Source: Chryseobacterium capnotolerans (GTDB lineage: Bacteria; Bacteroidota; Bacteroidia; Flavobacteriales; Weeksellaceae). From it: a DNA stretch of 64,000 bases. Location of the stretch: positions 4,593,001 through 4,657,000 of the forward strand of contig NZ_CP065589.1 of the NCBI RefSeq assembly GCF_021278965.1, in the 5' to 3' direction. A program made the position numbers and the translations under genes. Of this stretch, positions 11,019 through 19,973 are shown piece by piece. Below the pieces are notes generated by a model. The model did not search any database, had not been told where the DNA came from, and saw only the letters and a program-made list of their open reading frames with translations. Within the stretch, counting starts at the first letter, position 1. Every line of letters begins with the position of its first letter.

Positions 11019-11123
11019 AGAGAACATCTCAAGGTTCATTCCGGCTAAAAAACGAAACTATAAATTTTTGGAGATCCTACGCCTATCTCCTGCCCGAATG
11101 ATTATCCTTTATGAGATGTCTCT
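11019..11123 (-). ncRNA. Structured element between susD and the MFS gene
   Basis: The minus-strand RNA folds on paper as a long interrupted hairpin. AGAGACATCTCA (from 11123 down) pairs with TGAGATGTTCTCT (ending at 11019) with one bulge. The stem continues through AAGG/CCTT and TCATTC/GAATGA, and GGAGAT/ATCTCC forms an internal hairpin in the loop. The outer 3' arm is followed by TTTTTCTTT, terminator-like. It may attenuate expression of downstream enzymes relative to susCD, or be a cis-regulatory RNA. I do not recognise a known riboswitch. Confidence 0.45.
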
Positions 11124-11143
11124 GTATTTTTGAAGTGATTTGA

Positions 11144-12781
11144 TTATTTCTTATCCCACCATAACTTGGTAGCTCCGTTATCCGGGCCGCCTAATTGCTG
11201 CACTGCCTGTGCGTAATTAAAAGTCGAATTTTTTGTATCATTTGTGAACGGGATTCTTCTGATCATCTGATCTGTTCCAATTAATCCTCCACTATCATTT
11301 TTTCTGACTTTGAACAAAATTGGATATCCCGTTCTTCTTTGTTCAGCCCAAGCTTCAGGACCATCCGGGTAAAGAGCTAACCATTTTTGAGTGATGATTC
11401 TTTCAAGTTTCTTTTCGTTAGAATCACTGTTGTTCCAAGCAATTGTAATGGTACTTAACTGAGAGTCTCCTGCAAGAATATTATTGGCTGTATTTTTAGG
11501 ATCAAGGTAAGGAGCTTCTGTTGAAACGTTATCAGCAAGATAAGCCGCTACATCAGAACTTTTCCCCCATTCCCCAAAAGATTGAGTGATCCCTGCCTGG
11601 TAATTAGCTTGTGCATCCCCTGCACCTGAGTAGCCTCTCAAAGCCGCTTCAGCTTTTAAAAACCATGTTTCAGCAGCAGTAAATAATTTGAATTTTCCAT
11701 CAGTCCCGGAGAAATAATCTCCACCGGCAGCTCTTGCTGCTGGTTGGGAAAAGCCTCCATAAGTTGGCTTCCCATTGATTAAATCAATTCCTTGGCGTAT
11801 TCCTATATATTGTGGTTTACCTCCTACAAAAGTTGCAGGATCTGTTGCAGGATTAGCATACGCAGAAAGTCTGGGATCTTTGAAACCACTCATATAAGCC
11901 ATTATGGGTGCTCCTATATAACAGTCACCCCATGAATAGATAATAAAACTTAATTCATGCTGCCCAACGCTTATCAATGCATTATCTGTATTATCAGATA
12001 TTAACCCTGCAGAAGAAGCAAAGACTTCCTCTGCATATTTTTTTGATTTTACGGGATCAGCGTAGCTCATACGCAAAGCAAATCTCAGTTTAAGAGAGTT
12101 GGCTAATTTTGCCCATTTTGCGATATCTCCACCATAGATCAAATCTGATCTTTTCACAACAGACTTATCTTCTACATTCTGGGTTGCGGGCGTATTTTGT
12201 ACTTTTTGCAAATCAGAAATAGCAGCGGTAAGATCATTAATAAAATTGTTGTAAGCATCCTGTTGAGAATCGAAATCTGTAACCCCGTTTGCATTAGGAG
12301 TATCATATTTACTATACACTACAGGTCCATGGCGATCTGAAACTCTTGCTGCTGTAAGAATTTTCAATATTTTTTTTACGGCAAAAGTTGCGGTGAAATC
12401 TATTCCGGGATAGCTGTATTTTGCCACATCATCAATGACAATAGAATTATTAAAAGTATCACGCTGTCTTGCAATAATTCTATTGTTCCAGCCATCCATC
12501 ATTAAATAAGTAAGGTTATTCGTCCCCCCATTAAACTGCGATGCTGTACTAAACATTCCACTAAACATATCTGCATTGAGATTCGTCGCTAACTGATAGT
12601 CTGACTGAAAACCTCTTTGCATGTCTTTCAAAGGATTTACAATGGCTACAAAATCTGCATAAAAATTTTCCGGACCTCCAACTTTCTGCTGATTAAACTC
12701 TTCAAAGTCTCCGATACAACTGGAGGCAGAAAAAAGCACAGCTACTCCAAGTATATAAGTTTTAATATTAATTATTCTCAT
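11144..12781 (-). CDS. SusD/RagB-family outer-membrane glycan-binding lipoprotein
   Basis: A 545-residue surface lipoprotein that captures oligosaccharides and hands them to the SusC channel. The N-terminus (MRIINIKTYILGVAVLFSASSC) is a lipoprotein signal with lipobox cysteine at about residue 22. Tetratricopeptide-like helices follow (SDLIYGGDIAKWAKLANSLKLRFALRM is a classic SusD segment), then the C-terminal SusD signature region (WLALYPDGPEAWAEQRRTGYPIL). The long insert and RMSYADPVKSKKYAEEV place it in the SusD-like/RagB group. It starts 15 nt after susC, as expected for a translationally linked SusC-SusD pair. Context implies N-glycan oligosaccharide binding. Confidence 0.92.
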   Translation of the reverse strand: MRIINIKTYILGVAVLFSASSCIGDFEEFNQQKVGGPENFYADFVAIVNPLKDMQRGFQSDYQLATNLNADMFSGMFSTASQFNGGTNNLTYLMMDGWNNRIIARQRDTFNNSIVIDDVAKYSYPGIDFTATFAVKKILKILTAARVSDRHGPVVYSKYDTPNANGVTDFDSQQDAYNNFINDLTAAISDLQKVQNTPATQNVEDKSVVKRSDLIYGGDIAKWAKLANSLKLRFALRMSYADPVKSKKYAEEVFASSAGLISDNTDNALISVGQHELSFIIYSWGDCYIGAPIMAYMSGFKDPRLSAYANPATDPATFVGGKPQYIGIRQGIDLINGKPTYGGFSQPAARAAGGDYFSGTDGKFKLFTAAETWFLKAEAALRGYSGAGDAQANYQAGITQSFGEWGKSSDVAAYLADNVSTEAPYLDPKNTANNILAGDSQLSTITIAWNNSDSNEKKLERIITQKWLALYPDGPEAWAEQRRTGYPILFKVRKNDSGGLIGTDQMIRRIPFTNDTKNSTFNYAQAVQQLGGPDNGATKLWWDKK

Positions 12782-12796
12782 TTTAGTATTGTATAT

Positions 12797-15757
12797 TTAG
12801 AAGTTAGCTTTTAATGATAATCCGATAGATCTGGTAATAGGTATACCAAAAGAATCTACTCCTACACCACCAGGTGTGTTTCCTGAAACCTGTTCAGGAT
12901 CAAATGGTGCTTTTTTATAAAAGAAAAATAGATTTGTTCCCACTAAACTTACGGTTGCATTTCTCAGATAGCTAGAATTGATATCAAAAGTATATCCTAT
13001 AGACGCCTGGCGCAGCCTTACAGTCGTTGCACTGTAGATATAGGCTTCATCAATTCCTGCTCCTTCCTGATTCGCTCCTATCGTTTTATAATAAGCTTGC
13101 GCATCCGTTAACCCAGTATAGGCAGCTCCTGCATTCGGAGTTCCTGGTGCATATACAGCATTTGGGATAGCTACTCCGCCTGCATCTCTGGCAGAAGCAC
13201 TGTTCTGACTTACCCCAAGCAAATCATTTGCTTTTTCTGTAAGAGACAGAACCTGACCTCCGAATTTCCCATCAATAAGAAAAGAGATCCCCAATTTTCC
13301 AATATTAAAAGAGTTATTAAACCCTAACATAAACTTAGGATTCGGATTACCCAAATAACCAATTTGTTTGTCTGCCATAGGTTTTCCTTGTGCGTCAACT
13401 AAAATTCTCCCCTGATCATCTCTAAGGAATTTTACCCCATAGATATCTCCGAAAGATCCGCCTAACTTAAGCTTTGTATAAGCACCACCTCCAGTGAGTG
13501 CCAGAAGCTGACTTTCCGGAACATTTATACTCGATGGAAATAATTCTACAATCTTATTTTTGTTCATGGAACCATTTAAATTAGTTGTCCAACCGAACTT
13601 TTCTGAATCAAATACTTTGTAGGATAAAGAAGCTTCAAAACCTGTATTTCGTATTTTTCCAGCATTTACATAATAGGAACCGGACGGCAACCCTCCTAAG
13701 TTAGAAGAAATATCAAGTGTTAAAAGCTGATTGGAGGCATTTGAATTGTAATAGGTGATATCAAAACTTAATCGATTTTTAAACAATCTTAATTCTGTAC
13801 CCGCTTCAAAAGTTTTATTAAGTTCCGGCTTTGCAAATAATTCTTTAAAAGCAGGATCTGTTACAAGTGAATATTTAGGTTTTACAATCTGGCCAGCATC
13901 AACATTATATCCGTAAACACTATTATAACGATCTGATACAGTTGCTAAATTGGGAGGCAATCCTATTCCTACGGTAGCATAAGACCCTCTTACTTTCCAA
14001 AAATTAATAGTTTCAGGGAGCTTGAAGATAGAGGATAATACAGCATTAGCCCCTACAGATTCATAATCGTACCCGTTAGTTCCTGTTAAAGCCAAAGTAG
14101 AATCCCAATCATTTCTAAAGGTCATATCTACATAAAACATATTCTTATACCCCAAAGATGCACTTGCAAAAACCGACTGTACTTGTTTTTTGGTACTGTA
14201 GCTTATATTATGAAACCCATCTCCTACGCCCCTGTCTACATTCCACTGCAGATTACTGATGGTAAACAAATTCGGCATCGCCAAATAAGCATTATCAATT
14301 TCAGTTACTGTATTTCTTGAGGTATTGATACTTCCACCCACTGTAAAATCTAATGAAATATCTTCGCTTAATTTTGGACTTCCTACTAATAAAACGTCTC
14401 CGTAAGTAGATGTGTTTTCATATTTGTTTTGAAGGAATCTTCCATTTTCTCCATTGCTCGTTATAAGATTTGGATCTGAGTAGGCTGAAACACCTCTTTG
14501 GCTATCCGTAATATTCCAGCTATAATTCCCTCTCACTCTTGCTGATAACCACGGATTGATTTGATAGGCTAATGATATAGCACTATATGTGTTCTTGTTG
14601 TTAACAGTAACTTTATTCCTGTTTAATATCCAGTAAGGATTTTGTGTTGCAGGATTTCCGTTGAATTTTCCGTCTGGTCCTACGGCCCACCAGTTCTGAC
14701 CAGGTAATAATCTCGATTTGTCTATATAATAGTAGTTACTATTATTATATTGATCAAAGTCTACTCCCCTTGGCAACCAGTATAAACTTACTAAAGGTGA
14801 GAAAGAAATGCCGGGAGTCTGTCTGTTGATACTGTTTTGTATAGAGCCAATAAAATTAGCATCCAACGTTAATTTATCATTCAGATATTTGCTGGAATTT
14901 CTAAAGGAGACATTATATTGATCAAAATAAGAAGAAGGAACAATCCCTTTATTGGTAGTATTTCCTATTGAGAAATAATTCGTTGATTTTTCGGTTCCTG
15001 ACTGGAAAGAAAGGCTATTAACCCATGTTGTACCTGTTTGCAGAAAGTCTTTTAAATAATCCTTAGAAGCTCCTTTCGCACCCCAGCTTTCATTGGAAAC
15101 ACCTGGAGTTTGGCCAGAGACTGCCGGATCATAAGACAGATAACTATGCTGTAATTTAGGAAGACTATATGCCTGATCTACTGTAAAACTTGTATTGTAA
15201 CTTATAGAGCTTTTACCTACTTTCCCTTTTTTAGTGGTAATCAGGATAACACCATTCCCCCCCATAGAGCCATAAAGAGCAGAAGCAGAAGCTCCTTTTA
15301 AGAAGTTGATGCTTTCAATGTCATCCGGATTGATAGAACTTAAAACATCACCGGCATCCGGCATGGTAGAATATTGGCTGGCCTCAGCAGATTTTCCCCC
15401 TCCGTTAATAATGGGAATACCATCTATTACGTATAAAGGCTGACTGCTACTTGCTGATTTATTTCCTCTCATTAAAACCCTCACCGAACTTCCTACACCG
15501 TTAGTTCTATTGATCTGTACATTGGAAACTTTTCCACTAATAGAGTTTAAAAAATTGGGCGTTTTCACTTCTGTCAGTTCATCCCCGCCAATTTGCTGGC
15601 TGGAATAGGTCAAAGCGCGGGCCTGCTTTTTAATCCCCAAAGAGGTGACTACGACCTCCTGAATATCGGTTGTCTTCGTAGTGTCGGCCGCTTTTTTTTC
15701 CTGTGCAGTGGCAGAAAGGGAAAAAACAAATAGAACCGGTATAACTGCTTTTCTCAT
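12797..15757 (-). CDS. SusC/RagA-family TonB-dependent outer-membrane transporter
   Basis: A 986-residue TonB-dependent receptor of the SusC type that imports oligosaccharides across the outer membrane using TonB energy. Signal peptide residues 1-18 (MRKAVIPVLFVFSLSATA). A TonB-box-like stretch EVVVTSLGIKKQARAL follows, then the plug domain (VRVLMRGNKSASSSQPLYVIDGIP and NPDDIESINFLKGASASALYGSMGGNGVILITTKKGK, a SusC hallmark). The rest is a 22-stranded barrel ending in an aromatic-type strand (SIGLSLKANF). It lacks the N-terminal carboxypeptidase-regulatory-like domain that many SusC proteins carry, so no anti-sigma signalling is expected; control probably comes from the neighbouring AraC-type regulator. 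First gene of the catabolic operon. Confidence 0.94.
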   Translation of the reverse strand: MRKAVIPVLFVFSLSATAQEKKAADTTKTTDIQEVVVTSLGIKKQARALTYSSQQIGGDELTEVKTPNFLNSISGKVSNVQINRTNGVGSSVRVLMRGNKSASSSQPLYVIDGIPIINGGGKSAEASQYSTMPDAGDVLSSINPDDIESINFLKGASASALYGSMGGNGVILITTKKGKVGKSSISYNTSFTVDQAYSLPKLQHSYLSYDPAVSGQTPGVSNESWGAKGASKDYLKDFLQTGTTWVNSLSFQSGTEKSTNYFSIGNTTNKGIVPSSYFDQYNVSFRNSSKYLNDKLTLDANFIGSIQNSINRQTPGISFSPLVSLYWLPRGVDFDQYNNSNYYYIDKSRLLPGQNWWAVGPDGKFNGNPATQNPYWILNRNKVTVNNKNTYSAISLAYQINPWLSARVRGNYSWNITDSQRGVSAYSDPNLITSNGENGRFLQNKYENTSTYGDVLLVGSPKLSEDISLDFTVGGSINTSRNTVTEIDNAYLAMPNLFTISNLQWNVDRGVGDGFHNISYSTKKQVQSVFASASLGYKNMFYVDMTFRNDWDSTLALTGTNGYDYESVGANAVLSSIFKLPETINFWKVRGSYATVGIGLPPNLATVSDRYNSVYGYNVDAGQIVKPKYSLVTDPAFKELFAKPELNKTFEAGTELRLFKNRLSFDITYYNSNASNQLLTLDISSNLGGLPSGSYYVNAGKIRNTGFEASLSYKVFDSEKFGWTTNLNGSMNKNKIVELFPSSINVPESQLLALTGGGAYTKLKLGGSFGDIYGVKFLRDDQGRILVDAQGKPMADKQIGYLGNPNPKFMLGFNNSFNIGKLGISFLIDGKFGGQVLSLTEKANDLLGVSQNSASARDAGGVAIPNAVYAPGTPNAGAAYTGLTDAQAYYKTIGANQEGAGIDEAYIYSATTVRLRQASIGYTFDINSSYLRNATVSLVGTNLFFFYKKAPFDPEQVSGNTPGGVGVDSFGIPITRSIGLSLKANF

Positions 15758-16188
15758 AAGGCTTAGATTAGTTAGATTTAATTGAGAATCAATGACATTA
15801 CTTTAGAATTCAATACCCAAAAATTAATTGTTTTTTTAGCAATATTTTGCTGTTTATGTATTAAATTATTTAAAGTTTGGTTAAGATTTAATTCACATTA
15901 ACAAATCTAAATTTTGTAACCAGCCCGATATAATACTATTTTATCATAAAACGATATTATTTTTTCAGTACCTTAATTTATAAGTACGTAAAATACTAAT
16001 TATCAATAAATTAAAACTCAATCTCAAGAATTAAAAAAAGAGGAATTATTTTTTATTTTTTCTCATCAAATAATAAAGCTTAATTCCATTTTGGAACAGA
16101 AAAAGTAAACAAAATAATGGTTAGACAGCCGTTATTTCTTAGAAATTCTCCATTCACTTCATTTCGTTCAGAATGAAAGAAGGTATTT
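15758..16188. other. Intergenic region upstream of susC
   Basis: 431 nt, very AT-rich, without a supportable gene. It must hold the susC promoter on the minus strand and the 3' end of the AraC-type regulator. I see no textbook TAnnTTTG box at a convincing distance (TAATTTTTG near 15820-15830 on the minus strand is one base off) and no clear direct repeats that would mark an AraC-family site. Confidence 0.5.
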
Positions 16189-17111
16189 TTATGGAAATGT
16201 AAGATCACTGAAAAGAAAATCTTGAAAAATATATTTATTCGATTTTTTTACCCCTTTAAATTGTTCCCTAAATTCGGTAGGAGTCGTTTTTTTAATGGAT
16301 TTAAAAACTTTGTTGAAGTTCGCTATATTGTTGAATCCAGCCTCAAAAGCAATTTCAAAAACAGTAAGATTCTTTTCCATCAGCCAGCGGGCCGCATAGC
16401 TTATTCTGATCTCATTGAGATAGTTGATAAACGTTGTCCCCATTCTTTTTTAATAAATCTATTGAATGTCACATTACTCATGTTCACCAATGAAGCAGCC
16501 TTGTCCAGCGTTATTTTATTTTCAAAATTTTTATGAACAAAATCATGAATCACCTTCATTTTATCATTATCATCAAAAGTCTCAAGTTCAATACTGTAGG
16601 ATGACAAAAGCGTTTTGTCTTCCGCAACAGCCAACTCATTGAGAATTTTCATAATTTCTATAAAAGATTCAAAACTGTTCATCTTAGATAGATTAAGAAA
16701 CGAATCTTTTAGTTTTTCTGCAGTCTCCGTGGAAAATAGAATTCCTCTGATAGAATCTTTCATCAGATTATTGATCGGTTTCAGGATATTTTTCTGCATC
16801 ATGGATTGGTTAAAGAAATCCTGATTAAACTGTACAGTAATTTCGTGAGTTTTCCTGTTTTTACATTTATAATTTGCCCAGCAATGAGGCAAATTAGGAC
16901 CTACCAACACCAGTTCCAGATCCCCGATCTCTCCAGTATGATCTCCAATCATTCTACGATACCCCTTCCCTTTGTAAACGAAATTAATTTCAATTTCCGG
17001 ATGATAGTGATAGGGAAAATCAAACGATTCCTTAATCCTGTCAAATACCAGAAAACTGTCTTCAGGAGATAGTGGAGTTATTTCTCTAAGAATATTTTCT
17101 AGTCCGTTCAT
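16189..17111 (-). pseudogene. AraC-family transcriptional regulator; frame broken at 16446-16451
   Basis: Corrected length 307 residues. An N-terminal cupin-like sensor domain (YHYHPEIEINFVYKGKGYRRMIGDHTGEI at about 34-62) is followed by a helical linker. A C-terminal AraC double helix-turn-helix comes last (KITLDKAASLVNMSNVTFNRFIKK, then MGTTFINYLNEIRISYAARWLMEKN and FEAGFNNIANFNKVFKSIKKTTPTEFR). The two helix-turn-helix halves are in different frames: minus-strand A6 at 16446-16451 needs A7 to read KKRMGTTFINYL. The complete, conserved second half argues for an assembly error rather than a dead gene. It is upstream of and codirectional with susC and is the obvious candidate to sense N-glycan breakdown products and activate the locus; that role is inference. 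Confidence 0.85.
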
Positions 17112-17366
17112 GCAGGCAGTTTTGGAAAAAGGTTAAAAATATCGTTCGCAGTACAAATATTTGTAAAAATGATAAAATAATATCAATGTAAAAACATATT
17201 TGCTGTTTTTTTCTTCATAATTTGATATGTATATCAGAATAAAATTCTGCTTCTGTAATTTAATCTACTTCAAGCAATGCTTTTTTGTATCTTTATACAG
17301 AACAATTTTGTCAAGAAAATAAACTTTCACATCAATATCAATTCATATTAATCAAAAATCAACAGT

Positions 17367-17783
17367 ATGAGACGTAATGCAACAGCCGTTTGGAACGGTA
17401 CTATTAAAGAAGGAAAAGGGCATATCACGACACAAAGCACTACTTTAAACCAAACACAATATTCTTTTAGCAGCCGCTTTGAGGATGGTGTAGGAACCAA
17501 TCCTGAAGAGTTATTGGCTGCTGCCCATGCAGGATGTTTTACGATGAAATTAAGCGCTGAACTTTCACAAGCAGGCTACACTCCTGAAGAGCTAACCACC
17601 AAATCAGTCATCACTCTTGATCCAAGCATTGGAAAAATTACAAAATCTGAACTCACCCTTACCGCAAAAGTTCCCGGAATTTCTGAGGAAGAGTTTCAGA
17701 AATACGCAAAGATTGCAGAAGAAGGATGCCCTGTGAGTGCAGCATTTAACTTTGAAATTACACTCAATGCTACTTTAGCATAA
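17367..17783 (+). CDS. OsmC-family peroxiredoxin
   Basis: A 138-residue OsmC-type protein: thiol-dependent reduction of organic hydroperoxides in the cytoplasm. It starts MRRNATAVWNGTIKEGKGHI and continues with NPEELLAAAHAGCFTMKLSAEL, the conserved OsmC active-site segment with Cys57. The second catalytic cysteine is Cys121 in EEGCPVSAAFNFEI. Length and motif spacing match osmotically induced OsmC rather than Ohr. It is a single gene transcribed away from the glycan locus, with its own 255-nt upstream region. Confidence 0.93.
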   Translation: MRRNATAVWNGTIKEGKGHITTQSTTLNQTQYSFSSRFEDGVGTNPEELLAAAHAGCFTMKLSAELSQAGYTPEELTTKSVITLDPSIGKITKSELTLTAKVPGISEEEFQKYAKIAEEGCPVSAAFNFEITLNATLA

Positions 17784-17842
17784 AAGTATAACAAATACAA
17801 TAAGTCTGGGTTCTGCAAAGTTCTCAGACTTCATTTTAAAAT

Positions 17843-17876
17843 AAAATATACCATTTGGTATATTTTTGTATATTTG
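17843..17876 (+). promoter_or_regulatory. TetR operator overlapping a promoter
   Basis: Perfect inverted repeat with 11-bp arms around a TT centre (17843-17866; core ATACCA-TT-TGGTAT). It is followed 2 nt later by the -7 box TATATTTG (17869-17876), 21 nt before the start of the TetR gene. The overlap predicts autorepression by the TetR protein, also covering the thiolase gene behind it. Confidence 0.8.
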
Positions 17877-17897
17877 CATTATAATTAAGCATTTAAA

Positions 17898-18503
17898 ATG
17901 TCAAAGGCAGAAAAGACAAAACAATTTATCATTGAGAAAACGGCTACTTTGTTCAATACAAAGGGCTATAGCGCTACTTCTTTGTCAGACATTACCCAGG
18001 CAACCGGACTCACCAAAGGAAGCATCTATGGAAATTTTGAAAATAAGGATCAGGTAGCTATTGAAGTATATAAGTATAATGCAGGATTACTGAGCAAAGT
18101 AATGAATCATTCGCTAGGAGATCAATACCCAACCTCAACCGATAAGCTTCACGCTTTTGTATCGTTTTACAGAAAAAACTGGCGCTCTGTTTTTTCAAAT
18201 GGAGGATGCCCGCTAATGAATGCAGCTACAGAGGCTGATGATTCTTTCCCTGCCCTTAAGCAGTATGTTCAAAAATCCTTTACATTATGGACGGAAAGAA
18301 TAGCAGCAGTGATTATTCAAGGGCAGAAAAACAACGAGTTAAATGCCTCTATAGATCCTGATGAATATGCCTCTCTATTTATCATGCTTATTGAAGGAGG
18401 CATCTTACTTTCAAAAACAATGGATGATGAACGATTTCTGAATCAGGCGCTGGACAAAGTCAAAGAGATGATCGATCATGAACTCACCATTCTTCCATCA
18501 TAA
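17898..18503 (+). CDS. TetR/AcrR-family transcriptional regulator
   Basis: A 201-residue repressor-type protein. The N-terminal helix-turn-helix spans about residues 8-52 (KTKQFIIEKTATLFNTKGY, SLSDITQATGLTKGSIYGNFENKDQVA). The C-terminal ligand domain contains FSNGGCPLMNAATEADD, a segment common in one TetR subfamily. A strong palindrome with overlapping -7 box lies just upstream, so it most likely represses itself and the thiolase gene that starts 11 nt after its stop. Pairing with a thiolase suggests an acyl-CoA or related ligand; that is inference. Confidence 0.9.
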   Translation: MSKAEKTKQFIIEKTATLFNTKGYSATSLSDITQATGLTKGSIYGNFENKDQVAIEVYKYNAGLLSKVMNHSLGDQYPTSTDKLHAFVSFYRKNWRSVFSNGGCPLMNAATEADDSFPALKQYVQKSFTLWTERIAAVIIQGQKNNELNASIDPDEYASLFIMLIEGGILLSKTMDDERFLNQALDKVKEMIDHELTILPS

Positions 18504-18513
18504 ACGTTCAAAT

Positions 18514-19782
18514 ATGGAAACAAAAAAAGTGGCTATTGTAGGATACAACAGAATCCCATTTGCCAGAATGAATACCGCCTATGCAGAAAAGGGCAATCAA
18601 GATCTTTTACTATCTGCTCTGAACGGATTGATAGATCGCTATCAATTACAGGGGCAATTACTCGGAGAAGTAGCCGGCGGTGCTGTCATCAAACACATAT
18701 CAGAAAGCAACCTCATCAGAGAAACCGTCATGAATACCTCATTGAATCCTGCCACTCCTGCCTGTGATCTTCAACAGGCTTGTGATACAGGAATTGAAGC
18801 GGCAATTTACATTGGGAATAAAATCGCTCTTGGACAAATAGAATCTGGTATCGCCTGTGGTGTGGAAGCCATGAGCAATATTCCTTTTGAATCTTCTCCC
18901 CGATTGAGAAAAGCTCTTTTAAAAGCCAATAAAGAGAAATCTGCATTTGGAAAACTCAAGCAGTTATTAAGTCCAAAACTGAAAGACTGGATGCCTATTC
19001 CTTACAAAGGACAGGAACCCAAAACAGGTCTTGTAATGGGTGAACATACTGAAATAACCGCAAAATACTATCAGATTTCAAGGAAAGATCAGGATGAACT
19101 GGCATTTAAAAGTCATCAAAACATGGCAAAGGCTTATGATGAAGGATTCTTTGATGATATGATTACACCTGCATATGGTCTGGATAAAGACAATAATCTA
19201 CGCCGCGATACCAGCCTTGAAAAGCTATCTCAATTAAAACCGGCTTTTGATAAACAAAATGGAACTTTAACAGCTGGGAATTCCACTCCTTTTACAGATG
19301 GCGCTTCTGCTATCTTATTAGCCAGTGAAGACTGGTCAAAAGCCAATAATCTTCCTGTTCTGGCTTATATCACATTTTCAGAACTTGCCGGAATAGAATA
19401 TGTTGAAAACCAGCAGAATTTATTATTAGCACCCGTCTTCGCTGCAGAAAGAATGTTGAAAAAAGCAGGAATGAACCTGGAAGACTTTGATTATTATGAA
19501 ATTCATGAAGCTTTTGCCGCTCAGGTACTGGCTACCATTAAAATCTGGGAAAATGATGATCTTGCTAAACAGTTCGGATTGGAAAAAGCTCTTGGGAAGA
19601 TAGACAGAAGCAGACTCAATGTAAAAGGCGGAAGTCTGGCAGCTGCGCACCCTTTTGCTGCAACAGGAGGAAGAATCATAGCTACCTTAGCCAAACTATT
19701 GAATGAAAAAGAAAGCGGAAAAGGCTTTATTTCTATCTGTGCGGCTCGTGGACAAGGCGTAACAATGATCTTAGAAAAGTAG
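18514..19782 (+). CDS. Acetyl-CoA C-acyltransferase (thiolase), FadI-like
   Basis: A 422-residue thiolase: thiolytic cleavage of 3-ketoacyl-CoA in fatty-acid degradation, or the reverse condensation. The nucleophile is Cys90 in LQQACDTGIEAA. The second catalytic block is IHEAFAAQVLATI, and the C-terminal signature is GGSLAAAHPFAATGGRI with CAARGQG. I chose the start METKKVAIVG at 18514, 11 nt after the TetR stop; an in-frame ATG 36 nt upstream overlaps the TetR gene and adds a non-conserved tail. Length and the long middle insertion resemble FadI/trifunctional-beta enzymes. Coexpressed with and probably repressed by the TetR protein. Confidence 0.9.
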   Translation: METKKVAIVGYNRIPFARMNTAYAEKGNQDLLLSALNGLIDRYQLQGQLLGEVAGGAVIKHISESNLIRETVMNTSLNPATPACDLQQACDTGIEAAIYIGNKIALGQIESGIACGVEAMSNIPFESSPRLRKALLKANKEKSAFGKLKQLLSPKLKDWMPIPYKGQEPKTGLVMGEHTEITAKYYQISRKDQDELAFKSHQNMAKAYDEGFFDDMITPAYGLDKDNNLRRDTSLEKLSQLKPAFDKQNGTLTAGNSTPFTDGASAILLASEDWSKANNLPVLAYITFSELAGIEYVENQQNLLLAPVFAAERMLKKAGMNLEDFDYYEIHEAFAAQVLATIKIWENDDLAKQFGLEKALGKIDRSRLNVKGGSLAAAHPFAATGGRIIATLAKLLNEKESGKGFISICAARGQGVTMILEK

Positions 19783-19973
19783 TTTACAGCTATTTTTACA
19801 GAAAAAACATTCATTATGCTATAAATAATATACTTTATTATTCGTCCGCAGCGAAAGAAAAATGATAATATTGCAAACGGAAAACAGAATGATAAAGAAA
19901 AGCAGTGAAATGAAGCATGGGTAAAAACACTTTACCTCATGAAAATCTAATCAGTTTTAAATAATCAACTAAT

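Noticed and set aside
11050..11100. GCGTAGGA and GATAAT in the susD-MFS gap resembling parts of a TPP riboswitch
   Set aside because: Order and pairing do not match the TPP aptamer and no thiamine gene is nearby.
15758..16188. Promoter of susC
   Set aside because: No convincing TAnnTTTG box found; only one-off matches that are expected by chance in AT-rich DNA.
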